From: Gammaproteobacteria bacterium
GTDB lineage: Bacteria > Pseudomonadota > Gammaproteobacteria > Pseudomonadales > Halieaceae
Assembly (NCBI GenBank): GCA_029859085.1
Contig: JAOUDU010000261.1
Location: 1-5,011, forward strand
Direction of reading: 5' to 3'
DNA length: 5,011 nt
Part shown: piece by piece, positions 1-5,011 of the stretch
Position numbering within the stretch: position 1 is the stretch's first letter
Layout: the number at the start of each line of letters is the position of its first letter
The notes under the pieces: model-generated
Told to the model about the DNA's origin: nothing
Database searches by the model: none
The model's input: the letters and a program-made list of their open reading frames with translations, nothing else
Position numbers and translations under genes: made by a program

Positions 1-113
1 CGACTGCATTGTGGCCCGGTGGCGAGCAGGCCCTGCCGCTGGCCGGGAAGAGTGCCATGGCCCGCCAGATTATTGCGCTGATTGCGCGCCTGCTCGAGCC
101 CGGGGACGGCTGA
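1..113 (+). CDS. coaBC: CoaBC C-terminal end (phosphopantothenoylcysteine decarboxylase / phosphopantothenate-cysteine ligase), partial
   Basis: Only the last 36 codons are present, read in the frame that begins at position 3 and ends at TGA 111-113. The peptide contains LPLAGKSAMARQIIALIARL, which resembles the usual end of the CoaB ligase domain: a short strand, a 'LP..sK...A..ii..I' stretch and a final amphipathic helix. CoaBC joins cysteine to 4'-phosphopantothenate and then decarboxylates the product in coenzyme A synthesis, in the cytoplasm. The identification leans on the neighbourhood as well: in many gammaproteobacteria coaBC lies just upstream of dut and algC or slmA, and both algC and slmA follow here. 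None of the catalytic residues lie inside the window, so the call rests on a short tail plus synteny. An unrelated protein with a similar final helix cannot be excluded. Confidence 0.6.
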   Translation, partial: TALWPGGEQALPLAGKSAMARQIIALIARLLEPGDG

Positions 114-200
114 GGAATGTTGAAATAAAGCCCATCGCGCATTTAAGTAGCCAGCGCTGCGTAATATCATTGCCCCAACAAAGCCGGACTGACAAAGAGA
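114..200 (+). promoter_or_regulatory. coaBC-algC intergenic gap with weak promoter-like boxes
   Basis: This 87-base gap is visibly more AT-rich than the genes around it. It holds a TTGAAA at 120-125 that resembles a sigma-70 -35 box, with TTAAGT at 143-148 after a 17-base spacer (3 of 6 matches to TATAAT). A better -10-like TAATAT lies at 162-167 (4 of 6), but it has no good -35 partner. Just before the algC ATG is AAAGAGA (194-200), purine-rich but closer to the start than an ideal Shine-Dalgarno. No terminator hairpin with a T run is seen, so read-through from coaBC is also possible. Treat the promoter as a candidate only. Confidence 0.2.
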
Positions 201-2810
201 ATGTTAAAACGCAAGACTAGCGAAGCTCCGGAGACCCCGCGCAAAGGCGGCGCCCGCGCCACCAATCCCCAGGGCATTGTTGCCAAGGGCAACGGCCTCT
301 ACCGGATAGCGGCGCTGGCGCTGCTGGTGATGCTGGCGCCGGTGGTGCTGGGTTTCGCATACCTGATCATGCTGCGGGAACCAACCCTGCAGCAGGCGCT
401 GATCGACCGCGTTGCAGTTTCATTTGCCACCCAGCAGGCAACCAACGTACACCGCCTGATAACCAATCTTGAACTCAGGATGCGGGGCGCAGCCAAGTCA
501 CCCCTGGCCGTATCGGCTATCGCCAGTGAATCCGAAGATGATATCGGCCTGGTTGAACAGGCCATGCTGGATTATTTCCCCGAGGTCATCAGCCTCCGGA
601 TCATTCCCATAGGTGAAATGGGCACGGCGGATTTCGAGGGAGGCAGCGAGGGGCTGCGCAACCACATAGAGGTTGACCTGGTCCGGCGCGCAAGCGCCGG
701 GGCGCCGACCCAACCGGAAGCCTACCAGTTCGAAGGCCGCTGGATGACCTCGCTGGCCGCGCTGGTGACGCACCCCCGGGGCAACGATCGCCAGGCGGTT
801 ATAATAGCCACGATAGAAAACCAGCTGTTGGCCGATCAACTCAAGTCTGTAGACACCAGTGCAGGCCAGTTTTCACTGGAGCAGGTTTTCAGAAGTTCTA
901 ACGGTGTCGAGCGCAAGGATACCATCGCCGTGGCCGGCAGCGGGGATGGCAAAGACTTTGCAAAAACGGTCAGTATTCCCGACAGCAACTGGCTGGTGAC
1001 CTTTACCCCCTCCCGGGCGCTGATCGCTGAATTGACCCTGAGCCCCACACCCCTGCTCGCTGTTCTGGCGCTGTGCCTGCTCGGGGCCATAGGTGCGGCA
1101 ATATTCACCGCCCTGATGTTCACCCGCCTGCTGGATTCCCAGATCAACAGGGTTATTTCAGCCGCCGATGTCAAATCACCCCTGGAGCTCAGCATTCCAG
1201 GGCTGGTTTCCATCGCCAAGCAACTGCGTCGGGCCACCCTGCGCACCCTGCGCCAGAGCGGCGCCGGGGCGCTCACCGACATACCCCAGCCCACGGTGGA
1301 GATCCTGCCGCGACGCGCCACGGACCTCACCAACCCCATGTTCCAGTCGGGCAGCATACTGGACGATGACAGCGACGAAGGCGCGGGTCTCGACCTGAGC
1401 CTGCCCCGGGAAGGCAGCCTCCGGGAATCCGGCGCAGGCGGTTTTCCACACCATATATTCCGGGCTTACGATATCCGGGGCAACGCACAGTCGGAACTCG
1501 GCGATGAACTGGTCGCGCGCATCGGCAAAGCAGTGGGTTCCATCGCGGGGGAAATGGATGAGCAGACCCTGATCGTGGGCTGCGACGGCAGGAAATCCAG
1601 CCCGCGCATCAAGGCAACCCTGATCAAGGCGCTGATGGAGAGCGGCCGGGATGTGATCGATATAGGCCTGGTGCCGACACCCCTGCTCTACTTTGCCACC
1701 CGTCACCTCAACTGCCGGTCCGGTATCATGGTCACCGGCAGCCATAACCCGGGTGAAGATAACGGCATGAAGATTGTGCTGAACCAGAAAACCATCGCCG
1801 CCGGTGGCATCCAGCAAATCCAGGAACGGGTTATCGAGAACAAATTCAGCACCGGCAGCGGCCGGATGGTGCGCGAGAACGTGGTCGAAGACTATACCGA
1901 CGAGGTACTGAGTGATATCGCCATTGCCGTGCCCCTGAAAATCGTGATCGATGCCGGCAACGGCGTCACCGGAGGCATCGCCCCCCGACTGTTCGAGGAC
2001 CTGGGGTGCGAGGTTGTGCCGCTTCACTGCGAAGTGGACGGTAACTTTCCCCATCATCCCCCGGACACCAGCGACGAGAACAACCTGGTGGACCTCATTG
2101 CGGCGGTGCAGCGCGAAGAAGCCGACTTCGGTGTGGCTTTCGACGGCGACGGGGACCGGCTCGCGGTGGTTACGTCAAGCGGCAAAATTGTCCGCTCTGA
2201 CGTGTTGCTGATGATCTATGCGAAGGACGTGGTTTCACGCAACCCGGGTTCCGATGTTGTATTTGACGTCAAATGCAGCCGTAACCTGACCCAGCTGATA
2301 ACCCGCTATGGCGGACGTCCGGTACTGTGGAAAACAGGGCATGCCTTCATGAAGGAAAAAATGGCGGAAACCGGCGCACTGCTGGGTGGGGAGTTTTCGG
2401 GGCACATGTTCTTCGGCGAACGCTGGTATGGCTTTGACGATGGCATGTATGCCGCGGCCCGACTGGCCGAGATACTCGGCACCCACGGCGAAAGCCTCGA
2501 TGCCACGATCGCGGGGTTTCCTGCCACCGTGAACACCCCTGAAATCATCATACCGGTGGCGGAACGGCACAAGTTCGCGCTGATGGACAAGATCATCCAT
2601 AACTGCGACTTCTCCTCCGGTAAAATCAATACCATGGACGGTATAAGGGTAGACTTCACCGATGGCTGGGGCCTGGTGCGCGCCTCCAACACCAGCCCGG
2701 CCCTGACCGCCCGTTTTGAAGCGGATACCCGGGAGTCACTGGATGCCATCATGGCGGAGTTCCGCGCCCAGATTGCCCTGGTCGAGCCCGACCTGGAAAT
2801 CAGTTTCTGA
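201..2810 (+). CDS. algC: Membrane-anchored phosphomannomutase/phosphoglucomutase (long AlgC form)
   Basis: The C-terminal half (about residues 415-869) is a complete alpha-D-phosphohexomutase. It interconverts the 1- and 6-phosphates of mannose or glucose and supplies GDP-mannose, LPS and exopolysaccharide precursors. Visible motifs are FRAYDIRG (420-427), the phosphoserine loop TGSHNP (512-517, catalytic S514), the metal loop DGDGDR (648-653), the sugar-binding GEFSGH (730-735) and the phosphate-binding RASNTSP (828-834). These match the P. aeruginosa enzyme (S108, D242/D244/D246, E325, R421) at an offset of 406-407. Ahead of it lie a basic N-terminus, a transmembrane helix (about 35-57), a predicted periplasmic domain (about 58-282), a second helix (about 283-307) and a Pro/Ser/Asp-rich linker (about 308-414). 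This topology puts the catalytic part in the cytoplasm. The ATG at 201 is chosen because the frame is closed upstream at TAA 162-164 and the next Met lies inside the first helix. The reading frame is unbroken. The enzyme identity is certain; the role of the N-terminal half is not. Confidence 0.95.
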   Translation: MLKRKTSEAPETPRKGGARATNPQGIVAKGNGLYRIAALALLVMLAPVVLGFAYLIMLREPTLQQALIDRVAVSFATQQATNVHRLITNLELRMRGAAKSPLAVSAIASESEDDIGLVEQAMLDYFPEVISLRIIPIGEMGTADFEGGSEGLRNHIEVDLVRRASAGAPTQPEAYQFEGRWMTSLAALVTHPRGNDRQAVIIATIENQLLADQLKSVDTSAGQFSLEQVFRSSNGVERKDTIAVAGSGDGKDFAKTVSIPDSNWLVTFTPSRALIAELTLSPTPLLAVLALCLLGAIGAAIFTALMFTRLLDSQINRVISAADVKSPLELSIPGLVSIAKQLRRATLRTLRQSGAGALTDIPQPTVEILPRRATDLTNPMFQSGSILDDDSDEGAGLDLSLPREGSLRESGAGGFPHHIFRAYDIRGNAQSELGDELVARIGKAVGSIAGEMDEQTLIVGCDGRKSSPRIKATLIKALMESGRDVIDIGLVPTPLLYFATRHLNCRSGIMVTGSHNPGEDNGMKIVLNQKTIAAGGIQQIQERVIENKFSTGSGRMVRENVVEDYTDEVLSDIAIAVPLKIVIDAGNGVTGGIAPRLFEDLGCEVVPLHCEVDGNFPHHPPDTSDENNLVDLIAAVQREEADFGVAFDGDGDRLAVVTSSGKIVRSDVLLMIYAKDVVSRNPGSDVVFDVKCSRNLTQLITRYGGRPVLWKTGHAFMKEKMAETGALLGGEFSGHMFFGERWYGFDDGMYAAARLAEILGTHGESLDATIAGFPATVNTPEIIIPVAERHKFALMDKIIHNCDFSSGKINTMDGIRVDFTDGWGLVRASNTSPALTARFEADTRESLDAIMAEFRAQIALVEPDLEISF
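303..371 (+). other. Predicted transmembrane helix 1 of AlgC
   Basis: Residues about 35-57 are almost entirely Ala, Leu, Val, Met, Ile, Gly and Phe. They follow a basic N-terminal segment (KRK near the start, then further Arg and Lys) and are followed by an acidic/neutral stretch. By the positive-inside rule the N-terminus would be cytoplasmic. No signal peptidase motif is evident, so it is read as an uncleaved anchor. Confidence 0.8.
372..1046 (+). other. Predicted periplasmic, Cache/PAS-like domain of AlgC
   Basis: About 225 residues (58-282) lie between two hydrophobic helices. The pattern is a long leading helix (about 62-95), then an alternating segment with PEVISLRIIP (127-136), a charged loop region, and WMTSLAALVTHP followed by AVIIATIENQLLADQL (181-214). 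A membrane-bounded domain with a long first helix and these strands recalls extracytoplasmic Cache (PDC) sensor domains of chemoreceptors and histidine kinases. This fold assignment is inferred from pattern alone; no diagnostic ligand-binding motif was recognised. It could instead be a protein-protein docking domain. Confidence 0.4.
1047..1121 (+). other. Predicted transmembrane helix 2 of AlgC
   Basis: Residues about 283-307 (core LLAVLALCLLGAIGAAIF) form a clear hydrophobic helix. They are followed by R309 and an amphipathic segment up to about residue 350 with many Arg and Lys, consistent with a cytoplasmic side. The stretch after the helix is loosely reminiscent of a HAMP-type signalling helix, but no HAMP signature could be confirmed. 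Confidence 0.8.
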
Positions 2811-3761
<951 letters not shown>

Positions 3762-3864
3762 CCCGTACCAGCCGTAAAAATCTCGACTCATTACACCGAG
3801 ACTTATTGCAGGCATGCCAGCTAATCGCTAGCATTGGTCGATACGCGACGAACTGTGAAATGCC
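3762..3864 (+). promoter_or_regulatory. argB-slmA intergenic region with candidate slmA promoter
   Basis: This 103-base gap contains a weak hairpin, TCTCG (3781-3785) with CGAGA (3797-3801), which lacks a clean T run and is a poor terminator candidate. It also holds a sigma-70-like pair: TTGCAG (3806-3811) and TAGCAT (3829-3834, 4 of 6 to TATAAT) with a 17-base spacer. That would place transcription start near 3841, about 24 bases before the slmA ATG. No clear Shine-Dalgarno is visible before slmA. The E. coli SlmA site (GTGAGTACTCAC) was not found here. The promoter is a prediction only. Confidence 0.35.
3808..3821. repeat. Interrupted palindrome in the candidate slmA promoter spacer
   Basis: The 8-base palindrome GGCATGCC (3811-3818) is flanked by GC-A and A-GC, giving a 14-base dyad GCNGGCATGCCNGC with one non-matching pair. 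It lies between the putative -35 and -10 boxes, where a bound protein could block RNA polymerase. It may be an operator, possibly for SlmA itself as a TetR-family protein, but it does not resemble the known SlmA consensus and may be chance. Confidence 0.3.
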
Positions 3865-4500
3865 ATGCCCCCCAGAAACTCCCAACGGCGTCAGCAAATC
3901 CTGGAAGCCCTTGCCCAGATGCTGGAAGCCAACCCAGGCAACCGCATCACCACCGCAGGTCTCGCCCGCCAGGTTGGCGTTTCCGAAGCGGCCCTGTATC
4001 GCCATTTTCCCAGCAAGTCAAAAATGTTCGAGGGACTGATCGAGTTCATCGAGGAAACCCTGTTCAGCCGGATCAAGCTGATCCTCAACGAGGAGCGCAC
4101 CGCCGCGGTGCGCTGCGAAAAAATGTTGACGCTGTTGCTGACATTCACGGATCGCAACCCCGGCATTACCCGCATACTGACCGGGGATGCCCTGGCCGGT
4201 GAAACTGAACGTCTCCATACGCGGGTGGCACAGTTGTTTGACCGTTTCGAAACCCAGCTGAAACAGGTGATACGGGAGGCAGAAATGCGGGAGGGGCTGC
4301 GCCCGGCCATTCCGCTGCCGGCCGCCGCCAACCTGCTCATGGCCGCTGCCGAAGGTCGCATTTCCCAGTATGTGCGCAGCGGCTTTCGACGCTCGCCCAC
4401 CGAGGATTGGTCCCAGCAGTGGGCGTTGATGATGCAGGGGTTTTTCCGGGAGGCTGTCAGCCAGCCCGTTCCCGGACAGGCCAGCTCACTGGCTAGTTAG
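3865..4500 (+). CDS. slmA: SlmA nucleoid occlusion factor (TetR family)
   Basis: SlmA binds specific chromosomal sites and, when DNA-bound, antagonises FtsZ polymerisation so that division does not occur over the nucleoid. The product has an N-terminal TetR helix-turn-helix: [20 protein letters not shown] (27-46) followed by HFPSKSKMF and LIEFIEETL, all close to E. coli SlmA. Further matches are [14 protein letters not shown] (97-110) and [20 protein letters not shown] (123-142). From memory of E. coli mutant work, T33 (DNA), F65, R73, L94, R101 and N102 correspond to T29, F61, R69, L90, R97 and N98 here, while G97 is replaced by T93. The ATG at 3865 is the only sensible start, since an in-frame TGA lies at 3856-3858. 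At 211 residues it is about 13 longer than E. coli SlmA (198), owing to a low-complexity tail rich in Ser, Pro and Ala. Other gammaproteobacteria also carry slmA near coaBC. Confidence 0.93.
   Translation: MPPRNSQRRQQILEALAQMLEANPGNRITTAGLARQVGVSEAALYRHFPSKSKMFEGLIEFIEETLFSRIKLILNEERTAAVRCEKMLTLLLTFTDRNPGITRILTGDALAGETERLHTRVAQLFDRFETQLKQVIREAEMREGLRPAIPLPAAANLLMAAAEGRISQYVRSGFRRSPTEDWSQQWALMMQGFFREAVSQPVPGQASSLAS
4095..4113. repeat. 19-base perfect odd palindrome inside slmA
   Basis: GCGCACCGC (4095-4103) and GCGGTGCGC (4105-4113) are exact reverse complements around a single central C. As RNA this gives an 8-bp GC-rich stem with a CCG triloop. It encodes roughly residues 77-83 of SlmA, in the loop between two predicted helices. 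It is the longest perfect dyad noticed in the window by eye. Function unknown. Confidence 0.5.
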
Positions 4501-4503
4501 CCA
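4490..4503. repeat. Palindrome covering the overlapping convergent stop codons
   Basis: TGGCTA (4490-4495) and TAGCCA (4498-4503) are exact reverse complements around GT. The slmA stop TAG (4498-4500) and the opposing gene's TAG (complement of 4493-4495) each sit in one arm. As RNA it gives a 5-bp stem with an AGTT tetraloop in either direction. There is no T run on either side, so it is at most a weak bidirectional termination signal. Confidence 0.4.
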
Positions 4504-5011
4504 CTGCGCCACGGGCCTCGGCAGCGGCTTCGGCAGCTCCCTTTTCCCGGGCCGCTTCCTCCGCATGTTGCCTGGTGAGCAGGGTCTGGCGCAGCTCGAC
4601 AACCTCGTGCAGCATTTCAAAACGCTCTATATCTTTCTGGAAAGCGGCGGAAACGTCATCTATCTCCTGGCTCCGGTCCTGGATTGACCGGTCCGTAGTC
4701 TCGATTTCCTGCTGTATATCCTCGATGGCTTTCAGGCGGGCGACGTCGACCTGCTGCCCGCTGCGCTCGAGGTCCGCCGCCTGGGCCTGGTAGCTCTCCA
4801 CCTGCTGCTTGAGGGACCGCTTGTTACCCTTGAGGATGCTCAGGCGGATACGCAAATCCCGCAGGGCCCGCTCCCGGGCAGCTTCGATATCCGCCACCGT
4901 GCTGTAACGCAACAACAGTGATTCATCCCACTCCTTCAGGCGCTGCTGTTCGGCATTGGCGGCCGCTTCGAGTTGTTGCTGGGCGTTCTGGACTTTTTTC
5001 TCCTCCTCGGT
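4493..5011 (-). CDS. Coiled-coil protein of unknown function, C-terminal part (N-terminus beyond right edge)
   Basis: The frame is open from the right edge to TAG (complement of 4493-4495), giving 172 visible residues; the true start lies outside the window. Nearly all of it is predicted helix rich in Glu, Gln, Arg, Lys, Ala and Leu, with heptad-like spacing. It starts with EEEKK and a Gln/Ala-rich segment, then [20 protein letters not shown] (visible residues about 29-48), a long helix with [16 protein letters not shown] and [16 protein letters not shown], a second helix ending in [19 protein letters not shown], and a low-complexity Ala/Glu tail ending GAVAN. The 'LL.ryst..DIe.ARdraL' start and paired helices recall uncharacterised gammaproteobacterial envelope proteins, some of which I recall carrying an N-terminal DUF4124 domain after a signal peptide. 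That match is from memory and the N-terminal part cannot be seen. It converges on slmA with an 8-base overlap and is not obviously linked to it in function. Confidence 0.75.
   Translation of the reverse strand, partial: TEEEKKVQNAQQQLEAAANAEQQRLKEWDESLLLRYSTVADIEAARERALRDLRIRLSILKGNKRSLKQQVESYQAQAADLERSGQQVDVARLKAIEDIQQEIETTDRSIQDRSQEIDDVSAAFQKDIERFEMLHEVVELRQTLLTRQHAEEAAREKGAAEAAAEARGAVAN

Noticed and set aside
11..220. Short + strand open frame of 69 codons at the left edge
   Set aside because: It overlaps the CoaBC-like tail in another frame and runs into the start of algC; its Cys/Arg/Pro-rich translation looks like an out-of-frame read.
1176..2057. Long - strand open frame of 293 codons opposite algC
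   Set aside because: It lies entirely opposite the conserved algC coding sequence (linker, RAYDIRG, TGSHNP regions), shows no recognisable domain, and is explained by third-position GC bias keeping the opposite strand free of stops.
3781..3808. Rho-independent terminator after argB
   Set aside because: The TCTCG/CGAGA stem is only 5 bp with an 11-base loop and is followed by CTTATT rather than a T run.
3834..4202. + strand frames overlapping the start of slmA
   Set aside because: The frame containing the HTH and SlmA-specific motifs is unambiguous; the others give Pro/Arg/His-rich nonsense.
4913..4915. TTG at 4915-4913 as the start of the right-hand - strand gene
   Set aside because: The frame stays open for 32 more codons to the window edge with the same coiled-coil composition, so this TTG is an internal Leu.

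Overview
The window reads as a chromosomal housekeeping region of a GC-rich gammaproteobacterium. The gene content resembles the coaBC-dut-algC-argB cluster of Pseudomonas and the coaBC-dut-slmA cluster of enterics. A marine lineage such as the Halieaceae/Cellvibrionales is a reasonable guess, but it is an inference from gene order and protein flavour, not something the sequence proves. No mobile element, CRISPR array, tRNA or rRNA gene was seen.

Layout, left to right. (1) Positions 1-113 hold the last 36 codons of a + strand gene that looks like coaBC (coenzyme A synthesis). (2) An 87-base gap follows where dut would be expected and is missing. (3) Positions 201-2810 encode an 869-residue AlgC-type phosphomannomutase/phosphoglucomutase. 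Its N-terminal half is a two-helix membrane module with a roughly 225-residue predicted periplasmic domain, and its C-terminal half is the complete catalytic enzyme. (4) After a 48-base gap with a perfect GC-rich hairpin comes argB (2859-3761), N-acetylglutamate kinase. (5) After a 103-base gap with a candidate promoter and a palindrome comes slmA (3865-4500), the TetR-family nucleoid-occlusion factor. (6) A convergent - strand gene, cut by the right edge, encodes a coiled-coil protein of unknown function. Its stop overlaps that of slmA by 8 bases inside a small palindrome.

The + strand genes form a likely loose operon or transcription series: coenzyme A synthesis, sugar-phosphate supply for exopolysaccharide and LPS, arginine synthesis, and control of division-site placement. 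They share a direction and ancestral neighbourhood rather than one pathway. The most interesting element is the sensor-like membrane half of AlgC, which would tether a central sugar-phosphate enzyme to the inner membrane and may expose a ligand-binding domain to the periplasm. Long AlgC forms are, to my recollection, annotated in Pseudomonas, so the architecture is probably not unique, but the role of the N-terminal half is not something I know to be established.
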